Below, in pieces: positions 1 through 9,300 of a DNA stretch of 64,000 nucleotides; within the stretch, counting starts at the first letter, position 1, and each line of letters opens with the position of its first letter. The position numbers and the translations under genes are program-made. The notes below the pieces were generated by a model. That model was not told the origin of the DNA. It did not search any database and saw only the letters and a program-made list of their open reading frames with translations. Source of the stretch: JAICMB01 sp035295125 (lineage in GTDB: Bacteria > Acidobacteriota > Terriglobia > Bryobacterales > Bryobacteraceae); NCBI GenBank assembly GCA_035295125.1, contig DATGJP010000068.1, positions 1 through 64,000 of the forward strand. The letters run 5' to 3'.

Positions 1-122
1 ACTGTCGACCACGAAGCCGCAGAAATTCAAGCCCTCTCTTTCCAGTGCCCTACTGTACTGCAATGCTTAGCCGAGAATACGTCAAAAAGGGCCAAACTCC
101 AGAGGCGGGTTAACAACCCGCC

Positions 123-139
123 GCAGGCTGACAGCCTGC
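123..139. repeat. 17-bp perfect palindrome, dispersed repeat family R3
   Basis: GCAGGCTG-A-CAGCCTGC, an 8-bp inverted repeat around one base. Related copies lie at 4432-4446 and 14916-14932. This copy starts 7 bp beyond the stop of the minus-strand receptor gene, so it may act in RNA 3'-end formation, but no T-run follows it. Confidence 0.7.
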
Positions 140-145
140 ATCCCG

Positions 146-3100
146 CTAGAAGTCGTAGCGAAGTGCGAGCTGCAGTGTACGCGCCGAGCTGCCACCGACC
201 TGTGTACCGAGCGTTTGCGTGAACTTTCCGAAGCTGGTCTTCGCCATGTTCACCGATCCGTCGGTGTTGTAACTGATGTTGTTAATGTTGAGCTGCGCCG
301 CGGCAAAGCCGAAATTCGGGTGGTTGAACACGTTATAGGCTTCCGCGCGGAAGGAGACGGATTGCCGCTCCGTGAGCTTGAACCTCTTCACGAGAGAAGC
401 ATCCATCTCATTGAACAGCGGATTGTAGAACACGTTGCGCCCGCCGTTTCCGATCTGACCGGCCGCGGGGTAAGTGAATTGCGCGATCTGCTGCGGCGTA
501 AAGAAGAATACGCCGTTCCCGAGCCGCTGAACGCTGCCGATGCCATAGTCTGTTCCAGTGTACTGGGCATAGCTATTGCCCACACCGCTGATCGCCGTAG
601 TCGCGCGCTGCGAACTGACCGAGAACGGCTGGCCACTCTGCGTAATCCACAGGCCTCCCAACTGCCATCCGCCGAGAGCCGTGTCGACAAACCGGGGCCA
701 GCTGTTGCCAATCCACTGGCCGCGTCCCACCGGCAGCGTGTAGAAGGCGGACACGTTAAAAGAATGCGGCCGGTTGAAATCGCTGAGCGCCCGATTCAAT
801 CGCGGATTGAAGGTGTCGATGGGAGCCGTAAAGCCGTTGCCTTCCGCCGAGATGTTATCCATGGCTTTGCTCCAGGTGTAGTTGGCGATGAACTGCAGCG
901 CTCCCGCGGTACGCCGCAGCGTGGCTTGCATGGAGTCGTAGTAGGAACGTCCGTCGTTCGTGCCGAGAATTACCTGGTTGTACTGCGGGTAGTTGCGGAA
1001 GTAGGTATCGGGGATGCCGGCAGCGGCAAACTTCGTGTATTGGTTGCGGTCGATGGAGTTCACCACCGTGCCGACGCGCCCCTGGCTGATGTTGGTCGCC
1101 CCCACCGTCGAAACCGCGGCAGCCGGAGTGCCGAACAACTTCACAAAAACGTTGCTCGCGGGCACCACCGTGGAGTTGTTCGCAACATAGGCCTGCATCT
1201 GCAGGAAGTCCTGAATGAAGCCGTTGGTATAGATCTTCGGCTGATTCACGTCCTCGTTCATGAACAGCTTCACACCCCGATTGCCGACGTATCCCACCTG
1301 CAGGATGGTGTTCGAGGCCAACTGGCGCTGGACCGTGAAGCTGTAGCTCTCCACGTACCCGGTGCGGAGGTTGGGATTGAACAGCACGATGGAAGTGGAG
1401 CGCGTGACCGGAAGAGTAAGTTGCGGAGCCGAAGGCGCTGCCGGAAGCGGGTATTGGTCACTGAACCGGACATCGGTTCCGTTTTGGTTCGGATAAATTG
1501 GCACCGCCTGGGAGAAGCCCGGCGTGTTCGTATCGGCCAGACTGACGGCCGCACCGATGGCGCGGTCGTAGAAGATGCCGAAGTTTCCGCGAATCGCGGT
1601 CTTGCCGTCGCCTTTTACGTCGTAAGCAAAACCAATCCGCGGCGCAAAGTTGTTGAAGTCGTTGCCGTACCAGTTGGTGCTCTTCTGGACGGTGAGATTC
1701 GTGGCCGTGTTGTAGGCCGAGATGGAACCCGCATTGGCAACTGTCCCTTGAAGCCCGTTGGATTCCGACGGAACGGCGAAATACTCCCAGCGCCATCCCA
1801 CGTTCAAAGTCAGCCGATTCGAAACGCGCCAGTCATCCTGGAAGAAGTAACCGTGTTCCCGCAGTAAGAAGTTGCGGACGCGCGGGGTGCCGGATGGCTG
1901 GAAAGTCTGCAAATCGCTGTAGAACGTTTCCGTCACCTGGTCGATTCTTCCGAGCAGAATGTTGTACATGGCCTGAAAGTTGGTGAGAGCGGCGGATGAC
2001 AGACCGGCAGGCTGAATGGCCGGCACGTTATTTCCATTGGCGACGTTCATGCTCACGTTCGGCCAGACGTTCGCGTAATTGTATCCGTATTGCGTGGTGT
2101 AGCGGATGTTTCCGCCCAGCTTGAAGGTGTGCTTACCCCAGATCTTGGTCAGGTTGTCGGTGAGGTCGTTCACGGGCGAATTGCGGCCTTGCGCAAATCC
2201 GGTGAAGTAATAATCCGTTAGCGCCAAGGCAGAGCCATTCCATACGACAGTGGGCCCTTGAGGACGATTTGGCCGCAGGAAATCGACGGAAGCGCTCTGA
2301 TGGCCGATGCGGAATTCATTGACGAGGCTCGGAGTCAGCGTCCAGTCGGCGCCGGTTCCAAACCCCCAGCGATGGCCGCCCTGTGTGCCATTGAGTTGTC
2401 CCGGAAAAGTTGCCTCGGCGCCATTCAGATTGTCGGTGGACGAGTTGCGCTGCCAGCTCCAGCGGAGAAAGACCACGAGGTTGTTATTGATGTGGTGGTC
2501 GCCACGGATGGTGAACTGATCCTCAATGGCCTGCACAGGATTGTTGAACCGGAAGTTTGCCGTGTTCAAACCATCGCCCTGATCGAGGCTGTTGGGTGCG
2601 GGATACATCGCCAGAATTTTGGCTACAGCGGGATCGATACCGCGATGGAGCGGGTCGGCCCCGGCGATATTGAATGTCTGTGTGGCTCCATTGGCGACAT
2701 AAGTGAAGAGGCCTTGCTTCATGTTCAGCGTCGGAACAATGCGGTTTTCGATTACTTCCTGCCGGGTCCGCGTGCCCTGAAAGTTGCCGAAGATGAAAGT
2801 CTTGTCGTGTATGATCGGCCCGCCGAATGAACCACCGTAGATGTTACGAATGAATTTGGGAACGGTCCCGCCACTCTGATTGTTGAAGAAGTCGTTGGCG
2901 TTGAGGTCGGTGTTCCGCAGGTAGTCGAACGCATTCCCATGGAACTGGTTGGTACCCGAGCGTGTGATCAACTGCACCTGGCCGCCGGCACTCCGTCCGT
3001 ACTCCGCTTTGCCACCCTGGGACACCAGGCGAAACTCCTCGACCGAGTCACTATTGTTGGCGGTCATGGACAGGCCCAGCCGCGGCGCGACCGAGTCGTT

Positions 3101-3685
3101 CACGTCAATGCCGTCCAATGTCGCGTTGTTGCTGCCTTGCCGCAGGCCATTGATGCGGGAGTAGCTGGCATCCTGGCCGGCACGCACATCGATCTGAACG
3201 CCCGCGCCCGCCGTGATGGCCAGAATGATAGGCCCCCGGCCGAGCTGCGGCAGAATATCGATGCTTCGCGTGGGAATGGCTGTCGAGATTTGCGATTCCG
3301 TCGTTTGCACAGTCGCGGCGCTCGCCAGCACTTCGATGCTCTCAGAGGCCTGCCCGACTTCCAGCTTGATATCGACATCGACAGTGGCCGCGACGGTCAA
3401 TTCCACGGCTCTCATCACAGCGGTGCGAAACCCGGCGATCGTAACGGTCACGTTGTAAAAACCCGGCTGCAGGTCGGGGAAGATGAAGTGACCGTCGGCT
3501 CCACTTGTGGTCTGCACGCTCACTTGTGTTTGGGTGTTCACCGCCGAGACGGTCGCATTGGGAATTACTGCATTGGTTTGGTCTTGCACGGTTCCTTCGA
3601 GCCGCGCATTACGGGTTTGGGCGAACAGCGCGAATGCAACGATCGCGCAGAGGAATATGCGTACAAAGAGAGCGATGCTTCTCAC
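146..3685 (-). CDS. TonB-dependent receptor with carboxypeptidase-regulatory-like N-terminal domain
   Basis: An outer-membrane receptor of 1179 residues. A signal peptide covers about residues 1-22, ending FALFAQ. Residues 28-105 form a carboxypeptidase-regulatory-like beta-sandwich (LEGTVQDQTNAVIPNATVS begins it), followed by a plug-like region with the LDGIDVND stretch near residue 190 and a long beta-barrel that ends in an aromatic residue (LRYDF), as outer-membrane barrels do. This architecture (Oar/SusC-like) is very common and expanded in Acidobacteriota, where it is thought to bind large substrates such as oligosaccharides. The start is GTG at 3685 with AGGGGG upstream. No ExbB, TonB or SusD partner lies beside it, so the substrate is unknown. 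The family call is firm; the transported ligand cannot be inferred. Confidence 0.9.
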   Translation of the reverse strand: MRSIALFVRIFLCAIVAFALFAQTRNARLEGTVQDQTNAVIPNATVSAVNTQTQVSVQTTSGADGHFIFPDLQPGFYNVTVTIAGFRTAVMRAVELTVAATVDVDIKLEVGQASESIEVLASAATVQTTESQISTAIPTRSIDILPQLGRGPIILAITAGAGVQIDVRAGQDASYSRINGLRQGSNNATLDGIDVNDSVAPRLGLSMTANNSDSVEEFRLVSQGGKAEYGRSAGGQVQLITRSGTNQFHGNAFDYLRNTDLNANDFFNNQSGGTVPKFIRNIYGGSFGGPIIHDKTFIFGNFQGTRTRQEVIENRIVPTLNMKQGLFTYVANGATQTFNIAGADPLHRGIDPAVAKILAMYPAPNSLDQGDGLNTANFRFNNPVQAIEDQFTIRGDHHINNNLVVFLRWSWQRNSSTDNLNGAEATFPGQLNGTQGGHRWGFGTGADWTLTPSLVNEFRIGHQSASVDFLRPNRPQGPTVVWNGSALALTDYYFTGFAQGRNSPVNDLTDNLTKIWGKHTFKLGGNIRYTTQYGYNYANVWPNVSMNVANGNNVPAIQPAGLSSAALTNFQAMYNILLGRIDQVTETFYSDLQTFQPSGTPRVRNFLLREHGYFFQDDWRVSNRLTLNVGWRWEYFAVPSESNGLQGTVANAGSISAYNTATNLTVQKSTNWYGNDFNNFAPRIGFAYDVKGDGKTAIRGNFGIFYDRAIGAAVSLADTNTPGFSQAVPIYPNQNGTDVRFSDQYPLPAAPSAPQLTLPVTRSTSIVLFNPNLRTGYVESYSFTVQRQLASNTILQVGYVGNRGVKLFMNEDVNQPKIYTNGFIQDFLQMQAYVANNSTVVPASNVFVKLFGTPAAAVSTVGATNISQGRVGTVVNSIDRNQYTKFAAAGIPDTYFRNYPQYNQVILGTNDGRSYYDSMQATLRRTAGALQFIANYTWSKAMDNISAEGNGFTAPIDTFNPRLNRALSDFNRPHSFNVSAFYTLPVGRGQWIGNSWPRFVDTALGGWQLGGLWITQSGQPFSVSSQRATTAISGVGNSYAQYTGTDYGIGSVQRLGNGVFFFTPQQIAQFTYPAAGQIGNGGRNVFYNPLFNEMDASLVKRFKLTERQSVSFRAEAYNVFNHPNFGFAAAQLNINNISYNTDGSVNMAKTSFGKFTQTLGTQVGGSSARTLQLALRYDF

Positions 3686-3957
3686 AGGAAACCCCCTTCT
3701 TCCCCCGTCAGTCGATCACGACTCGTAGGGCCGTGACATGGCCCACCTACGTTGTTTTCGATCCGGGGATTGCAGCGCGGTCCGGCGATCGCGCGGCGAG
3801 ACGGGTGCAACGTGAGCTGCTGAGTCTGACACCCCGTCAAGGCGAGTGAAGTTGCTTGCAAGAAGAATACATCAAACACCTTATTAGTACAAGGGCCGAA
3901 AGAAGGTCATAAAAGAGTTTTATGGGATGGCCGGACGCTCGCGCCCGGCCCGGTTTA

Positions 3958-4368
3958 TTACAGTTTTTGAAGCGCTTGACGAACTGCGTCGGCGAACAAG
4001 GGAATCCGCAGAATATTGGCGGCGACATTTTGTCCGGGCGTGGCCGCGGAGAGGATTCTGGTCAAGTCACCGACGGGGTCGTCGCCTTTGGCGGCGTCGC
4101 GAAGTTGGGAACGGAACTCCGCTACGTTGAATTCGACGGCGGAAGCCGCGGCCAGTCTACCTTCCAGGTTTACGGGAAGGGGAGACATGAAATTGTTCTG
4201 CCGCAGCTCGGCGAGACTGATCACTTCGCCATACTGCGTGCGGATGAAGCGGTCGCCGAACTGAACCTGTAGCGCCGCGACGAGCGCGTTCGCGAAATTG
4301 TCGGAATCGGCAAGGGTCATGTTTTTCGAGGGATCGGGTGAAGCCCAGTCGTTCGCTGATTGTGCCAT
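3958..4368 (-). CDS. hypothetical protein, 136 aa
   Basis: I do not recognise this protein. It starts MAQSANDWASPDPSK, has no signal peptide or membrane segment, and consists of predicted helices with an acidic and alanine-rich character (TRILSAATPGQNVAANILRI). The start codon ATG at 4368 follows AAAAGGAGT, a strong ribosome binding site, which supports a real gene. It stands alone between the TonB receptor and the tRNA-Gln gene. Downstream of its stop on the minus strand a GC-rich inverted repeat (GGCCGG and CCGGCC around a 10-nt loop, about 3930-3952) could form a hairpin, without a T-tract. Confidence 0.65.
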   Translation of the reverse strand: MAQSANDWASPDPSKNMTLADSDNFANALVAALQVQFGDRFIRTQYGEVISLAELRQNNFMSPLPVNLEGRLAAASAVEFNVAEFRSQLRDAAKGDDPVGDLTRILSAATPGQNVAANILRIPLFADAVRQALQKL

Positions 4369-4431
4369 GGATACTCCTTTTCAAGGTGGGGAGACTTTGG
4401 GCGGACGTGCTCCGATTGCCAATTTGGCGCA

Positions 4432-4446
4432 CAGGCTGCCAGCCTG
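4432..4446. repeat. palindromic dispersed repeat R3, second copy
   Basis: CAGGCTG-C-CAGCCTG, the same core as at 123-139 and 14916-14932, here in the gap upstream of the minus-strand 136-aa gene. Confidence 0.6.
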
Positions 4447-4551
4447 CACCACACGTGCCTCCCCGGTTTCACGATATTGCGGGAAGAAGAGAGTCGGTTG
4501 GGCAGACGCTCATAACCGCTTGGAAACAAAGCCCCGGGATTTCAAAAAGAG

Positions 4552-4581
4552 TTGTGACCCTCGATTCTTTGGTGGTAAAAT
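4552..4581 (+). promoter_or_regulatory. sigma70-type promoter of tRNA-Gln
   Basis: TTGTGA at 4552-4557 and TAAAAT at 4576-4581 are separated by 18 bp and lie 11 bp before the mature tRNA. Both boxes are close to consensus and the position fits. Confidence 0.6.
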
Positions 4582-4592
4582 CAGGCTGTAAC

Positions 4593-4666
4593 TGGGAGGT
4601 CGTCTAATGGTAAGACTGCAGACTCTGGATCTGCGTATCGGGGTTCGAGTCCCTGCCTCCCAGCCA
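4593..4666 (+). tRNA. tRNA-Gln (anticodon CTG)
   Basis: A full cloverleaf can be drawn. Acceptor stem TGGGAGG (4593-4599) pairs with CCTCCCA (4656-4662); anticodon stem GCAGA/TCTGC encloses the loop CTCTGGA with anticodon CTG at 4625-4627; the T-arm loop is TTCGAGT. Discriminator G73, the weak U1-A72 pair and an encoded CCA (4664-4666) are all as expected for bacterial tRNA-Gln. It reads CAG codons. Confidence 0.97.
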
Positions 4667-4688
4667 ATTCCCTTTTGAGCCCCCAGCC

Positions 4689-5540
4689 ATGCAGATTGTC
4701 CGAATACTCAGTTTCTTGCCTTTGCTGCCGGTTTCGATAGCTTTTGCGCAGGAGCCAGCCAATCTGTTCGATCAGCCGCCCGCCGGGGTCGAAGACGCCC
4801 TAAAAACGCGGGTAATGAAGTTCTACCAGGCGCACATTGACGGCAAGTTCCGGCTAGCCGACCAATATGTGGCGGAAGAGGCGAAGGACGATTTCTTTGC
4901 CGCCGACAAGGTGCAATGGGAGTCCTGCCAGTTCATTAAAGCCACTTATTCGGAGAATTTCACCAAGGCTGCTGTCGTGACGGCCTGCCGGACAGAGTTG
5001 CGTTTCCGCGGCCACAAGATGCCTACGACCGCACCACTGACGACGCATTGGGAGGTGGTCAACGGCGAGTGGTATTGGTACCTGCTGCATGCGGCTAAGA
5101 CCGATACACCGTTTGGGCCGATGGAAGGAGGCCCCGATTCATCGGGCCCCGTAGTCTCGGCAATTCCGAAGGATCCCGAACAGGCGGCGCGCGAAATTCT
5201 GGCGTCTGTAAAAGTGGAGCCCACGTCCCTCGCAATTGATCCGTCCAAGTCGACTCGACAGGAGGTTCACATCAGAAACGGCATGATGGGGAACATTTCG
5301 ATCTCCGTGGACAATACTGGTTTGCCTGGTCTGACGATCAAGGCACCCACTAGTCCGATCGGGCAGGGTCAGGAAGCTGTCGTCGTTTTTGATTACAATG
5401 CCGAGAGTCCTGATATTCAGTGCAAAGACTGCCTGGCGCACCCACAGTTGCGGCAGACCGTGACGGCGAAGATCCATGTCGATCCTACGGGTCAGATCTT
5501 TCCGATTGACCTCGTTTTTCTCAAACCCGCGGCAAAATAA
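4689..5540 (+). CDS. exported hypothetical protein with NTF2-like and C-terminal beta-sandwich regions
   Basis: 283 residues. Residues 1-21 are a signal peptide (cleavage near AFAQ), so the product is exported. Residues 30-130 have the look of a small NTF2/SnoaL-like alpha+beta fold (FYQAHIDGKFRLADQYVAEEAKDD and later GEWYWYLL), as in many short exported proteins. Residues 170-280 resemble the DUF1573 or Ig-like beta-sandwich type, with RQEVHIRNGM and a late Cys pair (QCKDC). I cannot assign a function. The gene begins only 22 bp after the tRNA-Gln 3' end on the same strand and no separate promoter is evident, so read-through from the tRNA promoter is possible. Confidence 0.75.
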   Translation: MQIVRILSFLPLLPVSIAFAQEPANLFDQPPAGVEDALKTRVMKFYQAHIDGKFRLADQYVAEEAKDDFFAADKVQWESCQFIKATYSENFTKAAVVTACRTELRFRGHKMPTTAPLTTHWEVVNGEWYWYLLHAAKTDTPFGPMEGGPDSSGPVVSAIPKDPEQAAREILASVKVEPTSLAIDPSKSTRQEVHIRNGMMGNISISVDNTGLPGLTIKAPTSPIGQGQEAVVVFDYNAESPDIQCKDCLAHPQLRQTVTAKIHVDPTGQIFPIDLVFLKPAAK

Positions 5541-5606
5541 CGGCGCGGCCTTCCTTTCGGCATTTGGCTGTTGAGATGCATTGCCTCTCCACGGAGGCAA
5601 TGGCTT

Positions 5607-6299
5607 GTGAATACTCTGGCAATCGGAATGGGCGGTCAATTGGGGGGCCTGGACTCGCAGGGCTCATCGCTCAGGGCCACCAACCAGGCGAATAATCAGT
5701 TCATGTACAGTCTGTTGGAGGCGTTCACCGGCTCCGGGACCCGTACAGACAACAGCATGGTGACCGGGCAGAGTGTGAGTCAGGATTCTGACAGCTTGCG
5801 ACCGAATTTCGTCGCTACTTCGCCCTTCCTTGCGGCTCGGACCAATGCCAATGTGGAAACGGCCGTAGCCAGTCCCAAAGCGGTTTCCAATCCGGTCACT
5901 ACCTCGTCGCCCGCAACCATCACTTCGCCGGCGGACACTACGACCACTCCACCGGCTTCCTCTTCCTCCAGCGATCAGCATTGGTACGGCGCCAGCGCGG
6001 CCGATGATGCATACTGGGCCAAACAGCCGGCGGAGGTTCAGCAGTTGCGCGAAATCGACGATCCTGCTGCCAGGGCAGAGCTCGCCACAGAATTAAGCGA
6101 GAAGGGATACGCGATAGACGTTCCGATTATGGTTTGGGGTTGGGACGCTGCTGCGACCACGGCTCTGCGGCAGCAGTTTGATTACACCTGGGTTCCCGCG
6201 TCGAACCAGCCGAATGTTACGGCTGCGCCCGGACTATCGGGCGGGGGGATCACGCCGTACGACCCGAATAATCCCCCCGCTGGTTCTATTGCCGTTTAG
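5607..6299 (+). CDS. hypothetical protein, 230 aa, low-complexity centre
   Basis: I choose the GTG at 5607 because GGAGG lies 9 bp upstream (5593-5597); an in-frame TTG at 5571 is possible but has no such site. The protein starts VNTLAIGMGGQLGG, has a Ser/Thr/Pro-rich centre (residues about 85-125) and a conserved-looking C-terminal part containing AEVQQLREIDDPAARAEL and IMVWGWDA. No signal peptide or membrane segment is seen. The arrangement resembles small proteins that carry an unstructured linker ahead of a compact C-terminal module, but I do not recognise the family. It converges on the large minus-strand gene that ends at 6372, with a repeat copy between them. Confidence 0.65.
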   Translation: MNTLAIGMGGQLGGLDSQGSSLRATNQANNQFMYSLLEAFTGSGTRTDNSMVTGQSVSQDSDSLRPNFVATSPFLAARTNANVETAVASPKAVSNPVTTSSPATITSPADTTTTPPASSSSSDQHWYGASAADDAYWAKQPAEVQQLREIDDPAARAELATELSEKGYAIDVPIMVWGWDAAATTALRQQFDYTWVPASNQPNVTAAPGLSGGGITPYDPNNPPAGSIAV

Positions 6300-6300
6300 C

Positions 6301-6358
6301 GAGAAGGACAGGCGAAACCGCCTGTCCCACCAAGCTGCCTCGGCCGCAACCCAAAGGT
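6301..6358 (+). repeat. dispersed repeat R1 with 9-bp perfect hairpin
   Basis: About 58 bp. The core GGACAGGCG (6306-6314) pairs perfectly with CGCCTGTCC (6319-6327) around a 4-nt loop. A near-identical copy including the flank CCAAGCTGCCTCG and CAACCCAAAGGT lies at 37874-37930. Here it sits between two convergent genes, where the hairpin could end transcription in both directions. Confidence 0.75.
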
Positions 6359-6371
6359 CTGTAATACACCC

Positions 6372-9300
6372 TCACTGGATCGGGATGAAGGTGCTGGCGG
6401 CGAAGTACGAATTGCCGGCAGCATCGAGTGCCACCAGGCCGACAGGTTGGCTCGGGCCGGTAGCCGTGTCGGCTGGAAGCTGCATCGCAATGATGTACAC
6501 GCCCACCTGACCGGTGACGGTTTGAGCCGAGACCAGGTTGGCGCCGCCGTTGTTGATGCCAACGACAAGCTGCGTTGTTACGTTTTGGTTCGGTATGCCG
6601 GCGCTGTTGGTTGACAGTGTCGGACTAGTCTGTCCGAGGCCCGTCGCGAAGAAGTAGATCGTTTCGCCGCGCGTAGCCGGGCTGGTGGGACTGATATACG
6701 TTCCGTCGGCGTGCAAGGCGATTGCCTGGTTCTGCAAGCCAAACGCATTGGTTTGGAAGATTCCGGGCGCCAGAGGCTGAAGTTGCACGCTTTGAGTGCT
6801 GGAACCTCCGCCCACACCGGTCACCGTAACCTGAACGAAGCTCCGGCCGGCGACTTCGAACGGTACTTGAACCACAATCTGTTCCGCACCGCTGATATTC
6901 GAAATGGAGTAGATGGGCGCTGGGAAGCCGTCGAAACTCACCGACGCGCCATTACTCGCCGGCATCACGAGCGGTAGCACCTCCGGTCCGATGCCGGTGG
7001 TGGCCGAAACTGTGCCCGAGATACCGGTCGCGATGCCGGTGCCCGTGATGAGCGCGATACCTCCGGCTGAAATTCCGGGTTGGAAGCTGGCTCCATTCAG
7101 GAATGCCAGGTTGCTCGGCCCCGCGAGCCGCGACGTGAGCGTGAACGACACGCTAAATCCGGCGGCAGTCGCCGTGACGGTGATCGAACCCGCTGCGCCG
7201 GCTGTGACCGTTGTTGAAGCCTGTCCGTTGCTATCGGTGGTGGTCGAAGGCGAACCGACAGAGGCCGATCCCGACGATACTGCAAATGTCACCGGAACGC
7301 CGCCGACCGCCTGATTCTGACCGTTGACCACCTGTACAACCAGCGACTGTCCGAATTGCGAGCCGACGACCGCTGTTTGGTTATCGCCGGAGATCTTCCG
7401 GATCCCGGACGCCGGCACATTTATCTTGATCGTAAATGTAGCGGTTCCAGTCCCCGCAGTGACGGTCACGCTCGCGCTGCCGCCCGTGTTGCCGGCGGTG
7501 GCCGTGGCCGACGCGAAGCCCGCGCTGTCTGTTGCCGAACTGACGTTGCTCAGCGTAACCGAGCCGGTGGGCGAGACGGCGAAGCGTACCGGCACGCCGG
7601 TCAGAGCCGTGCCGCCTGCGTCCTGGACCTGGACGCGAAGCGCGATCGGGAGTTGCTGTCCAACGTTCACGGTCTGGTTGTCGCCGTTGATCTTGACCAC
7701 CTTCGCCGGCGCACCGGCCGTCACTGAAATGTTGTAGGTAAAGTCGTCACGATACCCCACTTCGGCGGTGATTTGCGCCACGCCGGGAGGACCGGTGAAC
7801 ACCAGATCGCACACAACCGTTCCCGTAGCGTCGCTCAGAACTCCAGCGCCAGTGTCGCCGGCGCAGGTAGCCCCGTCGGTTCCCGCGGGGTTGGGCAGAA
7901 TGCGGAGGCTCACGTTGGGGATAGGCACACCCTGCGATGACGAGACCGTGGCCAAAATTGCGCCTTTTTGCGTCGAACCAGACGCTCCAGAGAACGTGGA
8001 CCCTTGGAAGGGGCTGATGTTCACTGTAGGTGGCACGGGACGGGTCGAAGTGGTGTCGTAGGTCGTCAAATAGAACGTTACGGTGTTGGTATTGAGCCCT
8101 GTCGTCGGGTTCGTCGCCACAGCCGTGATTTGCGATTGGCCGTATCCCGAGCCGGGCTGAATATTGGTCGTCAGGAAATTCACCGCCGCCTGCCCGGTGT
8201 TATCGGTCGGGACGGTAATCGTGTTTCCTCCGGCCTGGCCCGGCAGCGACAGCGCACCCGGCTGCAGACCGGGAACGAGCGTATAAGTCACCTGGGCGTT
8301 CGCCAATGGGTTGCCATTCGTATCCAGAACCAGAACGGTCAACGGTGAGCCAAATCCCGGCACACCTGTATTGCGCTGCTCTCCCACCAACTGTCCCTGA
8401 CCCGCGACGATGGAGACTGTACCCGCCAGCGTTCCGCCCGACGTGCTCGACCCGAGCGTGATATTGTAGTTCGCCGTTATGCCTCCCGCTGTCGCGGTAA
8501 CGACTACGGCACCCGAGCCGGCGGCTGCCGTCACCGTTGTGAAGGCGAAACCGTCGTTGTTCGTCGTCGCATTGGCTTGCGAGAATGTCACGCTGGCATT
8601 ATTCGCTGTGTACGCGACCGGGACGCCGGCTAATGGCCGCCCTTGTGCGTCCAGAACACGCGCGATGAGAGGGTTCGAAGTCGCTCCCGGCGCAATCGCC
8701 TGGTTCCCACCATAGGCGAGAATCGTTGCCACGGTTCCATTCGTGATCGCCGGCGCAACGTACGACAACGCGCCCGCTGGATTCGGCAAGGTCACTTGAG
8801 CAGTGGTCTGGTTCTGCCCCAGATCGTAGCGGGCCAGGCTGTTTCCGGACGCGATATAGACACGCTGGGGAATTGCCGTGATCCCGACTTCATTAGTCAC
8901 TGCAACGGCCGAGATGTTGCCCGGGAATGCGCCGCTGAGTGGAACGGAAGTCATCAGGCTCCCGCTTAGTGTGACCAGATAGAGCGTGGATGTCGTGCCG
9001 GAGTATGCCAGGTATTGGGTATTGTCCAGCGTCCACACGCGATCCAAGGCTGTATTGAAGCTGGCGCCAAATCCCGAGAGAATTGGCCCGGGCGTACGGT
9101 TGGCAAGATCGATCGATAAAATAGCGGAGCCGGTGATCGGCGTTTGGTTGACGGCCAGTCCAAAGCGCCCGTCGGGAGTAAAAACAAGTTTGCCCGGATA
9201 TGCATTAAACGAAAAACTGCCGTTCGTCGTGACGGCGAGGTGCGAGGGATCGATTTCCTCAATGAGATTCCTGGTGGAAACATAAAGCAGGCCATTCGGT

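Noticed and set aside
215..1867. Long plus-strand open frame (550 codons) opposite the TonB receptor gene
   Set aside because: It is a high-GC antisense shadow: no family phrases, biased composition rich in Arg and His, and the receptor frame on the other strand is clearly coding.
2939..3736. Plus-strand open frame of 265 codons at the start of the receptor gene
   Set aside because: Antisense to the signal peptide and regulatory-like domain of the receptor; no ribosome binding site and no recognisable domain.
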